The notes beneath the pieces were generated by a model. That model worked only from the letters and a program-made list of their open reading frames with translations, was not told the DNA's origin and did no database searches. Positions 22,159 to 29,652 of a DNA stretch of 31,964 bases are shown piece after piece (within the stretch, counting starts at the first letter, position 1; every line of letters starts with the position of its first letter). The position numbers and the translations under genes were made by a program. Origin of the DNA: an uncultured Oscillospiraceae bacterium (GTDB lineage: Bacteria; Bacillota; Clostridia; Oscillospirales; Oscillospiraceae). The stretch spans positions 1-31,964 of the forward strand of contig CAKTOH010000016.1 in NCBI GenBank assembly GCA_934589705.1, given 5' to 3'.

Positions 22159-23346
22159 ATGGAAGCAACATTTGAAAGCCTGGGTCTGAGCCAGGCAATG
22201 CTGAAGGCCCTGGAAGCCAAGGGCTACGGCTACCCCACCACCATCCAGGCCGAGGCCATCCCGCATTTTATGCAGTGGAAGGACGTCATTGCCAAGGCTC
22301 CCACCGGTACCGGCAAGACCTTCGCCTTCGGCATTCCCATGATCGAGCACATCGACACGGAGAGTGAAGGCGTGCAGGGTCTGATCCTGGCGCCGACCCG
22401 GGAGCTGGCAATTCAGATCGGCGATGAGCTGCGGGGCTTACTCACCTATTATCAGGGCATCCGGGTGGCGGTGCTCTACGGCGGCGCTGGCATCGGCGGT
22501 CAGATCAAGCAGCTGGAGCGCAAGCCCCAGATCGTGGTGGCAACCCCCGGTCGATTGATGGATCACTACAACCGGAAGACCATCCGCCTGGATAAAATTC
22601 AGACCGTGGTGCTGGACGAGGCTGACCGGATGCTGGATATGGGCTTTTTCAAGGACGTGACCCGGATTCTGGATAAGATCAAGAACCGCCGGAACCTGGG
22701 ACTGTTCTCCGCCACCATTTCCCAGGAGGTCATGACCGTGTCCTGGATGTACCAGCGGGACGAGGTGGAGATCACCGTAGAGCCCAAGCAGGAGGATCGT
22801 CCGGATATCGACCAGTACAGCCTCAGCTGCACCCCCCTGGAAAAGGCGGAGACTACCCTGCGGCTCATCCGCAGTCAGGGCTATGAGCGGGTGATGATTT
22901 TCTGCAATACCAAGCATATGTGCCAGCGGGTCAGCGACGAATTCCAGCGGGCAGGCCTGGACTGTGACTGCATCCACGGCGATATTCGTCAAAGCCAGCG
23001 GGAGAAGACCATGCAGCGCTACCGGGAGGGAAAGCTGTCCATTCTGATTGCCACGGACGTGGCCTCCCGGGGTATTGACGTGGAGGATGTGGACTGCGTC
23101 ATCAACTACGACATTCCGGAGGAAAACGAGTATTACGTCCACCGGATCGGCCGTACCGGCAGAGCCCGGCGGAAGGGCGTGGCCTGGAGCCTGGTGAGCA
23201 ATTTCCCGGAGCAGGCCCGGCTGGACGATATCTGCAAATACTGCCAGTTTACCGTCAGACCCATGGTGCTGGATGCCCAGGGCAATTTGTCCGAGGCGGA
23301 AGTGAAAGTACCGGCTGCCCCTTCCTCCCGGAGGAGACTGCGTTGA
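22159..23346 (+). CDS. DEAD-box ATP-dependent RNA helicase
   Basis: A 395-residue helicase core. Q-motif region (FESLGLSQAMLKALEAKGYGYPTTIQ), motif I APTGTGKT (47-54), Ia PTRELAIQ, Ib TPGR, II DEAD (153-156), III SAT (184-186), IV-V (VMIFCNTK, ATDVASRGIDV) and VI HRIGRTGR (328-335) are all present, so ATP-dependent RNA unwinding is expected. Unlike larger CshA/DbpA types it has almost no C-terminal extension beyond the second RecA domain, so specificity for a particular RNA cannot be assigned. The stop codon overlaps the TTG start of the dprA-like gene. Confidence 0.95.
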   Translation: MEATFESLGLSQAMLKALEAKGYGYPTTIQAEAIPHFMQWKDVIAKAPTGTGKTFAFGIPMIEHIDTESEGVQGLILAPTRELAIQIGDELRGLLTYYQGIRVAVLYGGAGIGGQIKQLERKPQIVVATPGRLMDHYNRKTIRLDKIQTVVLDEADRMLDMGFFKDVTRILDKIKNRRNLGLFSATISQEVMTVSWMYQRDEVEITVEPKQEDRPDIDQYSLSCTPLEKAETTLRLIRSQGYERVMIFCNTKHMCQRVSDEFQRAGLDCDCIHGDIRQSQREKTMQRYREGKLSILIATDVASRGIDVEDVDCVINYDIPEENEYYVHRIGRTGRARRKGVAWSLVSNFPEQARLDDICKYCQFTVRPMVLDAQGNLSEAEVKVPAAPSSRRRLR

Positions 23347-24206
23347 ACGACCGGGAGCGGGGGTTCCTGCTGCTGACCAGTCACCTGGGCGACCCGGAGC
23401 GGAAGGTGCTCACCGCCGCTCAGCTTCGGGCGCTGGCGCTTCGGGTGCGGGAGCGGAGGCCGGAGGCGGAAGGCCGGGAGCTGACCGAGAAAGACCTGAC
23501 AGAATTGGATTACTCCGAGGAAGCCGCCCGGCAGATCGTCACCCTTCTGAGTCAGGAGCTGCTGCTGGACGATTATCTTGCCCGGGGAGAAGCCTGGGGC
23601 TGCGTACCGCTGACCCGGGTAAGTCCCGGATATCCGCTCCTTCTGCGCCAGCGGCTGGGTCTGGACAGTCCCGGCTGCCTGTGGGCAAAAGGCGACCTGT
23701 CCATTCTGAATACCCCGACCCTTTCCCTGGTGGGCAGCCGGGAGCTGCGTGAGCCGAACCGAGCCTTTGCCCGGCGGGTAGGGGAGCTTGCGGCGGAGCG
23801 GGGGATCACCCTGGTCTCCGGCAACGCCAGAGGCGCTGATCGGGAGGCTCAGGACGCCTGCCGGAATGCGGGAGGCCGGGTCATCAGCATTGTGGCGGAT
23901 TCTCTGGACAAATATCCGGAAAGGAACCGGCTTTTCCTCAGCGAGGAGGACTTTGACGAGCCTTTCTCCGCGCAGCGGGCATTGAGCCGGAACCGGTGTA
24001 TCCACGCTCTGGGCACCATGGTGCTTGTGGCGCAGGCCGATTTGCACAAGGGCGGCACCTGGAGCGGCACGGTGAAGAATCTGCGCTTCGGCTGGAGCCC
24101 GGTGGTGTGCTTTGACGACGGCAGCCAGGCCTGCCGGGAGCTTCAGCAAATGGGGGCCTATACCCTGAAAACCACAGATCTGGAAAGCTATCTGCAAAAG
24201 TCCTGA
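23343..24206 (+). CDS. DprA/Smf-like DNA-processing protein
   Basis: A 287-residue protein with a DprA-type Rossmann fold: SLVGSRELREPNRAFARRVGELAAERGITLVSGNARGADREAQ, then RVISIVADSLDKYPERNRLF and SRNRCIHALGTMVLVAQADLHKGGTW. DprA loads RecA on incoming single-stranded DNA during transformation; related proteins exist in non-competent bacteria. The N-terminal ~90 residues are charged and not a clear SAM domain, and there is no C-terminal winged helix, so this is a shortened or divergent relative, less certain than canonical DprA. The start is TTG 23343, overlapping the helicase TGA, with GGAGGAGA upstream. A terminator covers the stop codon. Confidence 0.78.
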   Translation: MNDRERGFLLLTSHLGDPERKVLTAAQLRALALRVRERRPEAEGRELTEKDLTELDYSEEAARQIVTLLSQELLLDDYLARGEAWGCVPLTRVSPGYPLLLRQRLGLDSPGCLWAKGDLSILNTPTLSLVGSRELREPNRAFARRVGELAAERGITLVSGNARGADREAQDACRNAGGRVISIVADSLDKYPERNRLFLSEEDFDEPFSAQRALSRNRCIHALGTMVLVAQADLHKGGTWSGTVKNLRFGWSPVVCFDDGSQACRELQQMGAYTLKTTDLESYLQKS

Positions 24207-24227
24207 GCAAACGCTTGGGACTTTTTT
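24196..24227 (+). terminator. Intrinsic terminator overlapping the dprA-like stop codon
   Basis: AAAAGTCC (24196-24203) pairs with GGACTTTT (24218-24225), with an inner AGC/GCT pair, and runs into TTTTTT (24222-24227). The stem begins in the last codons of the gene. Confidence 0.75.
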
Positions 24228-24725
24228 ACATATCAAGGATTCCCTCCGGCCACAATCCGTATCCCCTGCCTTCCTTTGGGGTGGTGCTCCGCGCAGCGAA
24301 TTCAAATCCAACAATTGCCGGTGGCAATTGCTCCATAATGTAGAGGTGGCTCGCGCGTCTCCCGCAAGCGCGAGACGGATGAGGGCAAAAAGCTCAGTGT
24401 GAAAACCTGCACATATGCACATACCCTCCATAAATGTTTCGGCTCAGATCCCTCCGGAGGCAATTTTCTTGTCCCGGCAAGAAAATTGATAAGTAAGCGG
24501 GCTTAAGGGGCGCTGCCGAAAAGCCGCCCCCTTAAGAATCCCCCGGCCGCTCCGCCGGAAGCGCATCAAAATCTATCGGGTTGCTATGGACGGTTTATTT
24601 GGAAGTCCGCAGATTGACGAGGGTCTTTGCGTGACGTTTTTCCTGAATTTTACAAAAGAACGCTATCTCTTTTTGCACGGATGCGGCATAATAAAGCGGT
24701 ATGAAAAGGAGATGGAGAAAGAAAA
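24228..24725. other. Gene-free 500-base stretch with several strong hairpins
   Basis: No credible coding region lies between the dprA-like gene and the HD gene. Instead there are consecutive palindromes: CAATTGCC/GGCAATTG (24312-24330), CGTCTC..GAGACG with inner CGC/GCG (24356-24377), CAATTTTCTTG/CAAGAAAATTG (24461-24488, perfect 11 bp), CTTAAGGGG/CCCCTTAAG (24502-24536) and CCGGC/GCCGG (24543-24558). The short direct repeat GCACATATGCACATA is at about 24413-24424. It may be a decayed mobile element, repeat cluster or structured RNA. The last ~100 bases are AT-richer and should hold the promoter of the HD gene, but I could not place one firmly. Confidence 0.5.
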
Positions 24726-25382
24726 ATGACATTTGAAGAAGTCCGCCGGGATCCGGCGGTTCGGGTATATATTACCCAGGCCGATGCCTCCATGCAGGCT
24801 CTGGGCTTTACGGAGCACAGCTTTGCCCACGTTTCCCGGGTGGCCCAGGTGGCGGGGGACATTCTCAAAACCCTTGGCTATCCCGAGCGGACGGTGGAGC
24901 TGGCCAGAATTGCCGGGTATCTGCATGACATCGGCAATATTGTCAATCGGGTGGATCACAGCCAGAGCGGCGCGGTAATGGCGTTCCGAATCCTGGATAG
25001 AATGAATTTCCCGCCGGAAGAGATCGCCGCCATCGTCACTGCCATCGGCAACCACGATGAGGGCAACGGCACCCCGGTAAACGCCGTGGCGGCGGCCCTG
25101 TTCCTGGCGGACAAGTCCGATGTCCGCCGGTCCCGTGTGCGGAAAACCGCGGATATCTCCCAGGATATCCATGACCGGGTAAACTACTCCGTTACCAAAT
25201 CCGAGCTGAGTGTGGATCTGGAAAGACACACCGTGACATTGGAGCTGGTGGTGGACACCACCGTCAGCTCGGTGATGGAGTATTTCGAGATTTTCATGAA
25301 GCGGATGGTGCTGTGCCGGAAGGCGGCGGAGCGGTTGGGCTTACAGTTCCAATTAACAATCAACGGACAACCCCTGATTTGA
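24726..25382 (+). CDS. HD-domain metal-dependent phosphohydrolase
   Basis: A 218-residue HD-domain protein. Metal ligands expected for the fold are visible: His31/His35 (EHSFAHVSRV), the His67-Asp68 pair (GYLHDIGN), His78 (VDHSQSG), His110 (AIGNHDEG) and Asp129 (FLADKSD). Such proteins hydrolyse nucleotides, (p)ppGpp or cyclic dinucleotides; the sequence lacks a RelA/SpoT or HD-GYP pattern, so the substrate is open. The last ~70 residues (after KTADISQDIHDRVNYSVTKSELSVD) form an alpha/beta tail that may be regulatory. A GGAG site precedes the ATG and a very strong terminator follows 11 bases after the stop. Confidence 0.87.
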   Translation: MTFEEVRRDPAVRVYITQADASMQALGFTEHSFAHVSRVAQVAGDILKTLGYPERTVELARIAGYLHDIGNIVNRVDHSQSGAVMAFRILDRMNFPPEEIAAIVTAIGNHDEGNGTPVNAVAAALFLADKSDVRRSRVRKTADISQDIHDRVNYSVTKSELSVDLERHTVTLELVVDTTVSSVMEYFEIFMKRMVLCRKAAERLGLQFQLTINGQPLI

Positions 25383-25393
25383 GAGAATATAAG

Positions 25394-25437
25394 CGCCCCC
25401 TTGCCGCATAGAGTTGCGGCAAGGGGGCGTTTTCTTT
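25394..25437 (+). terminator. Strong intrinsic terminator after the HD gene
   Basis: CGCCCCCTTGCCGC (25394-25407) pairs perfectly over 14 bp with GCGGCAAGGGGGCG (25416-25429), followed by TTTTCTTT. Confidence 0.93.
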
Positions 25438-25876
25438 GGTTGGAGATTACGATGTGTACTTTGGTCATCGGCAGTCCGGCCGGGTGCAGGTGCAGCGGCA
25501 GGGGCTTTACTACCGGTTCCAGTGCCGGTGTCGGCTGACCGGAGACGTGGTGTGCCGTCTGTACGTCCTCTGCGGCGGCAGGCGGGAGAATCTGGGAGTG
25601 GTGGTTCCCATGGACGGGGGCTTCGGGCTGGATACCCGGGTGCCCGTCAAGCACTTTCTGGAAGGACAGCCGGAATTTTCTCTGGAGCCCCGGCAGGAAA
25701 CGGACGGGGGAACCTTTGCGCCCATTGTCCCGGAGGAGCCTTTTTCCTACATAGAACGGCTGAAAACCGGCTTTTTAGTCAGAAAATACGGCGAAATCGG
25801 AGTGCTATTTCCGGAAACTCACAGCGACAGCTCCAATCCCACCGGGCAGTGGTCAGAGCCCAAAATGTCGGAATAA
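25436..25876 (+). CDS. Conserved protein of unknown function (about 140-146 aa)
   Basis: A 146-residue protein if started at TTG 25436, or 140 if started at GTG 25454, which has GGAG eight bases upstream. It opens YDVYFGHRQSGRVQVQRQGLYYRF and has a Cys-containing RCRLTGDVVCRLYVLCGG, then LGVVVPMDGGFGLDTRVPVK and a late FLVRKYGEIGVLF strand; it looks like a compact beta-rich intracellular protein without signal or membrane segments. I recall similar proteins in gut Clostridia but know no function. The first codons fall in the T-tract of the preceding terminator, so it is either read through from the HD gene or has an unseen promoter. Its last 58 bases overlap the 3' end of the convergent exonuclease III gene. 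Confidence 0.65.
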   Translation: MVGDYDVYFGHRQSGRVQVQRQGLYYRFQCRCRLTGDVVCRLYVLCGGRRENLGVVVPMDGGFGLDTRVPVKHFLEGQPEFSLEPRQETDGGTFAPIVPEEPFSYIERLKTGFLVRKYGEIGVLFPETHSDSSNPTGQWSEPKMSE

Positions 25877-26574
25877 ATGGGTGCGGCCTGGATTTTGTCC
25901 GCGATCCGGTCGGAGACCAGGAAGTAGTCAATGCGCCAGCCCGCGTTATTTTTCCGGGCCTGGAAGCGATAGCTCCACCAGCTGTAGATGCCGGTGGCAT
26001 CGGGGTTCAGATATCGGAAGGTGTCCGTAAAGCCCGCATCCAGCAGCCGGGAGAAGCTTTCCCGCTCTTCATCGGAAAAACCGGCGTTTCCCCGGTTGGG
26101 GCCGGGATTTTTCAAATCGATCTCCTGATGGGCAACGTTTAAGTCCCCGCAGGCGATGACGGGCTTCCGGACGTCCAGTTCCCGCAGATAGTTCCGGAAA
26201 GCTTCATCCCATTTTAGCCGGTGCTCGATCCGGGCAAGCCCCTGCTGAGCGTTGGGGGTGTAGCAGGTGACGAGAAAAAAGTCCGGGTATTCCAGGGTGA
26301 TGAGCCGGCCTTCCGTGTCCAGCTCCGGCACACCCACGCCGTACCGAACAGAAAGCGGTTCGGTTTTGGCGAAAATGGCGGTGCCGGAGTAGCCCTTTTT
26401 CTCGGCATAGTTCCAGAAGTCCATATAGCCCGGCAGAGGATGATCGATCTGTCCCGCCTGAAGCTTGGTCTCCTGCAAACAGAGAAAATCCGGATCCAGG
26501 GCATTCACGGCTTCTCCAAAGCCCTTGCCCACGCAGGCGCGCAGGCCGTTTACATTCCAGGAAATGAATTTCAT
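25819..26574 (-). CDS. exoA: Exodeoxyribonuclease III / AP endonuclease
   Basis: A 251-residue ExoIII-family enzyme of base excision repair that cuts 5' to abasic sites and removes 3'-blocking groups. Catalytic residues are visible: WNVNGLRA (Asn8 region), Glu35 in LQETK, Asp144 and Asn146 in GDLNVAH, and Asp241-His242 in SDHCPV. Length and start (MKFISWNVNG) are typical. It is the last gene of the comEA-RR-HK-gerMN operon, starting within the stop region of the GerMN gene (4-nt overlap). Its 3' end overlaps a convergent gene by 58 bp, and no terminator separates them. Confidence 0.96.
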   Translation of the reverse strand: MKFISWNVNGLRACVGKGFGEAVNALDPDFLCLQETKLQAGQIDHPLPGYMDFWNYAEKKGYSGTAIFAKTEPLSVRYGVGVPELDTEGRLITLEYPDFFLVTCYTPNAQQGLARIEHRLKWDEAFRNYLRELDVRKPVIACGDLNVAHQEIDLKNPGPNRGNAGFSDEERESFSRLLDAGFTDTFRYLNPDATGIYSWWSYRFQARKNNAGWRIDYFLVSDRIADKIQAAPIYSDILGSDHCPVGLELSL

Positions 26575-27056
26575 GCTTCCTCCTTCTGGGGTATCAGGGT
26601 GTCCGTCAGAATCAGGCTGTCCCGGCGGATGGTGGTGTTCCGGCTGCCGCTGACCACGGTGATCTCCTTCACCGGCAGCAGCTCCATGCAGGTCATGGAC
26701 AGGCAGGCGCAGGCCAGGGAAAACCCGCTGTCGCTCAAGGCTTCCGAGGTGTCTGAAATGCCGATGGTGACGGCGTCAGCCGTCTGTTCCAGCTGATAGA
26801 GCGTGGTGCCCCGGGGCAGGGGAGAGGTCAGCTCCTTGTCCGCCGGTCCCATCAGATAGAAGGCCAGCAGGTAGCGCAGATTGTCCCGGTGACCGGAGCC
26901 CTCCCGAATTTCGCCGACGATTTCCGGCCCCAGACCCCGGCTGGAATTTTCCCGGAGGTAGTAGAAGGTCACCGGCTCCTTTGCCCGCTCGGCGCAGCCG
27001 GGCAGCAGGCATAGAAGCATGGCGGCGATGAGAATCAGGCAAAGCGATCGTTTCAT
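26571..27056 (-). CDS. GerMN-domain lipoprotein encoded with a two-component system
   Basis: A 161-residue lipoprotein: signal peptide 1-20 ending LLPGC with Cys21 as the lipidated residue, then a single GerMN domain. GerMN traits include VTFYYLRENSS at the start, the helix LRYLLAFYLMGPADKELTSPLPRGTTL and the following strands (VTIGISDTSEAL, ACLSMTCMELLPVKEITVV). GerMN domains occur in spore germination GerM and in the actinobacterial LpqB lipoprotein that modulates the MtrB sensor kinase. Because this gene directly follows the kinase (4-nt overlap), a role as an outer-surface partner or sensor of that kinase is a reasonable inference. A sporulation/germination role cannot be excluded. Confidence 0.88.
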   Translation of the reverse strand: MKRSLCLILIAAMLLCLLPGCAERAKEPVTFYYLRENSSRGLGPEIVGEIREGSGHRDNLRYLLAFYLMGPADKELTSPLPRGTTLYQLEQTADAVTIGISDTSEALSDSGFSLACACLSMTCMELLPVKEITVVSGSRNTTIRRDSLILTDTLIPQKEEA

Positions 27057-28492
27057 TCCGCATCCACCTCCGCATCAAAGGCAGGGAAGGTCACCCGGAA
27101 GGTAGTACCCTTTCCCAGCTGACTTGTCAGGGTGATTTCTCCCCGGTTACGATGGACGATGCCCCGAACGATGGCCAGCCCCAGTCCGCTGCCGCCGCTC
27201 TGGCGGGAGCGGGCCTTGTCCACCCGGTAGAATCGCTCAAACACATGGTCGATGGCATCGGCGGGAATGCCCATGCCCGTATCGCTGACCTCCAGCACCA
27301 CATTGTCCTCCTGGCGGTGGAGCGTAACGGTGAGACTGCCTCCGGGCTGGTTGTATTTAATGCCGTTTTCCATCAGATTGAAGACGATCTGGTAAAGATC
27401 GTCCTCCAGAATCAGAATGGTGCTGTCCTGTTCCAGTTCCAGACGGATGGTAACGCCTGCCTGCCGGGCGTTGCTTTTCAGCATTCTTGCCACCCGCCGG
27501 ACGGTGGGAGCCAGATAGATGATTTCCAGCTCCTGACCGGAGGCTCCCTCGGAGCGGGTCAGCGTCAGCAGCTTTTCCGTCATCCGGTTCAGCCGCTCGG
27601 CCTCACTGCCGATGTCGCCCACAAATTCCCGGATGGTTTCCGGATCCATGTCATACTGCAAAATGGAGTCTGTCAGCAGTTTTATGGAGGCCAGGGGGGT
27701 TTTCAGCTCATGGGAGGCATCGGAGACAAACCGACTGCGCTTCTGTTCGGAATTTTGCAGCTTTTCCGCCAGCTCATTGAATTCGTTGCCCAGAATGGTA
27801 AGCTCATCGTTGCCTCCCAGATCTACCTTGTGGGAGTAGTCGCCCTCCCGGATGACCCGCATGGAGGCCATGATCCGGTTCAGCCGCCGGGAATAGGTGT
27901 TGGCAAAGGCCACGGAAAACAGCAGAACGGCCGCTTCCAGCAGAAAGGTGATGAAGAAAATCGTCCGCTGCAAGGACTGAATCAGCTTTCCCTGGGTGGT
28001 ATCCAGATCGGTCATGTAGACGCAGCCTACAATGGTGCCGTAGTAGAATACCGGGGTGGCGGCGCGGCAGTCGATGGTTCCGCTTTGATATTTCCAGGAG
28101 CACACGTCGTTGCCCTCCAAAGCGGTGAGGATCTCCGGAAGCAGGGCATAGGAACCCAGCTGAGCGCCGCCGCTGTCATACAGGGTGCAGCCGGCCTGAT
28201 CGGTGACCAGCAGCCGGGAAACCTTCAGGCTTTCGATCTGCCCCACCACGGCGGAAACCGTGGAACTGTTCATGACCTCCAATGTGGAAACCTCGTCGGA
28301 GGCCAGCAGGCATTTTTCAATCATGCTGGATTTTTTGCTCTCGTAGAACAGATTCTGACAGGCGATGGAGCAATAAATGTTCAGAATCAGCAGCACCACG
28401 AAGGTGACCACCGCATAGGTCATGGCATAGCGGTACTGGGATTTTCGGAAGCCGCGGATGGCGGCGCCTTTATTTTCGGAAGTAATAGCCAA
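27053..28492 (-). CDS. Membrane sensor histidine kinase
   Basis: A 479-residue kinase: TM1 about 24-44, an extracytoplasmic sensor domain of about 130 residues (45-175), TM2 about 177-199, HAMP (about 200-252), HisKA with the phospho-accepting His261 in SDASHELKTPLAS, and a HATPase with N box Asn376 (NLMENGIKYN), G1 DTGMGIP (404-410) and G2 GGSGLGLA (433-440). It should phosphorylate the response regulator encoded just upstream (23-nt overlap). The start is uncertain: the frame opens at TTG 28492 inside the regulator gene, without a clear ribosome site, and the first ATG is codon 24, which would cut into TM1. The signal is unknown; the downstream GerMN lipoprotein may feed into it. Confidence 0.93.
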   Translation of the reverse strand: MAITSENKGAAIRGFRKSQYRYAMTYAVVTFVVLLILNIYCSIACQNLFYESKKSSMIEKCLLASDEVSTLEVMNSSTVSAVVGQIESLKVSRLLVTDQAGCTLYDSGGAQLGSYALLPEILTALEGNDVCSWKYQSGTIDCRAATPVFYYGTIVGCVYMTDLDTTQGKLIQSLQRTIFFITFLLEAAVLLFSVAFANTYSRRLNRIMASMRVIREGDYSHKVDLGGNDELTILGNEFNELAEKLQNSEQKRSRFVSDASHELKTPLASIKLLTDSILQYDMDPETIREFVGDIGSEAERLNRMTEKLLTLTRSEGASGQELEIIYLAPTVRRVARMLKSNARQAGVTIRLELEQDSTILILEDDLYQIVFNLMENGIKYNQPGGSLTVTLHRQEDNVVLEVSDTGMGIPADAIDHVFERFYRVDKARSRQSGGSGLGLAIVRGIVHRNRGEITLTSQLGKGTTFRVTFPAFDAEVDAE

Positions 28493-29150
28493 CGCCCCAT
28501 TTCGTCAGAATATATTTGGGCTCCGCGGGATTTTCCTCCAGCTTCTCCCGAAGCCGGCGGATGTGCACATCCACGGTGCGGATATCGCTGCGGTATTCGT
28601 AGGCCCAGATGGTGTCCAGCAGCGCCTCCCGGGAATAGACCCGGTTGGGGTTGCGCATCAAGAATTCGATGACATCGAATTCCTTGGCGGTCAGGTCTGC
28701 CAGCTCTCCGTTCCGGTAGGCGTTCCGGGCGTCCAAGTCCAAAGTGATGGTGCCGATGGTCAGGGTGTTCCCCGGAGCCTTTTTTTCTGCCGAGCCTGCC
28801 CGGCGGAGCAGTGCCCGGATCCGAGCCTTCAGTTCCAGAATGTTGAAGGGCTTGGTCAGGTAGTCGTCGGCCCCGTGCTCGAAGCCCATGAGCTTGTCCA
28901 TGTCGTCGGTCTTCGCCGTGAGCATGATGATGGGAATGTCCGAAAACTCCCGAATCTTGGCACAGGCGGTAAGCCCGTCCATATTGGGCATCATCACGTC
29001 CAGCACCACCAGGTCGGGATTCTGCTCCCGGACGGCCTGGACGGCTTCCAGTCCGTCGCTGCCGGTGATGACCTCATAGCCCTCATTTTGAAGATTGAAG
29101 CGGGTGCCCTTGACCAGCAGCGCCTCATCGTCCACAACCAGTATTTTCAT
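28470..29150 (-). CDS. OmpR/PhoB-family response regulator
   Basis: A 226-residue regulator. The receiver domain (1-118) has the acidic pair VVDDEA, phospho-acceptor Asp51 (LVVLDVMMPNMDG), Thr in MLTAK and Lys in TKPF. The C-terminal winged helix (about 130-224) contains LTAKEFDVIEFLMRNPNRVYSREALLDTIW and RTVDVHIRRLREKL, the DNA-recognition helix region. It acts with the downstream histidine kinase. AGGAGG in the last codons of the comEA-like gene serves as its ribosome site (1 base between the genes). Target genes may include its own operon or the divergent S11 gene, but no direct repeats were assigned. Confidence 0.95.
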   Translation of the reverse strand: MKILVVDDEALLVKGTRFNLQNEGYEVITGSDGLEAVQAVREQNPDLVVLDVMMPNMDGLTACAKIREFSDIPIIMLTAKTDDMDKLMGFEHGADDYLTKPFNILELKARIRALLRRAGSAEKKAPGNTLTIGTITLDLDARNAYRNGELADLTAKEFDVIEFLMRNPNRVYSREALLDTIWAYEYRSDIRTVDVHIRRLREKLEENPAEPKYILTKWGVGYYFRK

Positions 29151-29151
29151 C

Positions 29152-29538
29152 TTAACCTCCTACTGTGATCAGCTCCAGAATGGCCTCCGCCTTCTTTTCA
29201 CCGATGCCCTCTACGTTGGTAATTTCTTCCACCGCCCGGAAGGAGCCGTTCTGCTGCCGATAGGCCAGAATCCGCTTCGCCAGCACCTGACCAATCCCGG
29301 GAAGGGCAGCGAGGGTGTCCGCGTCCGCGGTGTTGATGTTTACGGGAAAAGAAACCGTCTCCTCCGGCACCGTCTGCGCCGGAGCGGTGGCGGCAGCGGT
29401 GGGCGCGGTCTGCATTTGCGCCGGAACCGCCAGGGTAACGGTGCCGGAGCCGGAATTGCGCCCGACAAACAGTCCCAGGGTAAAGCCCACAAACAGGACT
29501 GTAACCGCCGCCAGCAGGATGGAAACCTTATTTTTCAT
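29152..29538 (-). CDS. ComEA-like helix-hairpin-helix membrane protein
   Basis: A 128-residue protein with an N-terminal membrane anchor (about residues 5-26), a Pro/Ala/Thr-rich linker (about 35-62) and a ComEA-type double helix-hairpin-helix domain (NINTADADTLAALPGIGQVLAKRI, then VEEITNVEGIGEKKAEAIL), which binds double-stranded DNA. In transformable bacteria ComEA receives DNA at the cell surface; many Clostridia keep such a gene without known competence. It lacks the SLBB domain of full ComEA, so it is a short form. ATG 29538 is preferred because GGGAGGG lies about nine bases upstream and the anchor starts there; the frame reaches 29592 only through the promoter. It is first in the operon with the two-component genes. 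Confidence 0.88.
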   Translation of the reverse strand: MKNKVSILLAAVTVLFVGFTLGLFVGRNSGSGTVTLAVPAQMQTAPTAAATAPAQTVPEETVSFPVNINTADADTLAALPGIGQVLAKRILAYRQQNGSFRAVEEITNVEGIGEKKAEAILELITVGG

Positions 29539-29557
29539 GGGGAACAACCCTCCCGCA

Positions 29558-29586
29558 TTGACTAGATTCCAAAAAGCTGTTATAAT
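29558..29586 (+). promoter_or_regulatory. Promoter of the S11-udg unit
   Basis: TTGACT (29558-29563) and a perfect TATAAT (29581-29586) are separated by 17 bases, 67 bases before the start codon at 29653. The -10 hexamer is one arm of the palindrome described for 29581-29600. A hairpin CGCCGGA/TCCGGCG (29614-29631) lies in the leader. Confidence 0.8.
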
Positions 29587-29623
29587 ATGCACATATTATA
29601 CACGATTTTTTTTCGCCGGACAA
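29581..29623 (-). promoter_or_regulatory. Palindrome shared by divergent -10 elements, and weak minus-strand promoter
   Basis: TATAATATG (29581-29589) and CATATTATA (29592-29600) form a perfect 9-bp inverted repeat around CA. It gives a TATAAT on each strand. On the minus strand the -10 (29595-29600) is preceded after 17 bases by TTGTCC (29618-29623), a poor -35, and could drive the comEA-like/two-component operon. The arrangement suggests face-to-face promoters that cannot both be occupied at once. Confidence 0.55.
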
Positions 29624-29652
29624 GTCCGGCGAGGGCTTCTTGAGGGATATTT

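Noticed and set aside
24228..24725. A riboswitch or T-box upstream of the HD gene
   Set aside because: Hairpins are present but no conserved core of a known riboswitch class or T-box sequence was recognised, and the gene gives no clue to a ligand.
27152..28672. A 506-codon open frame on the plus strand across the histidine kinase and regulator
   Set aside because: It is antisense to well-defined kinase and regulator motifs and has no homology pattern of its own.
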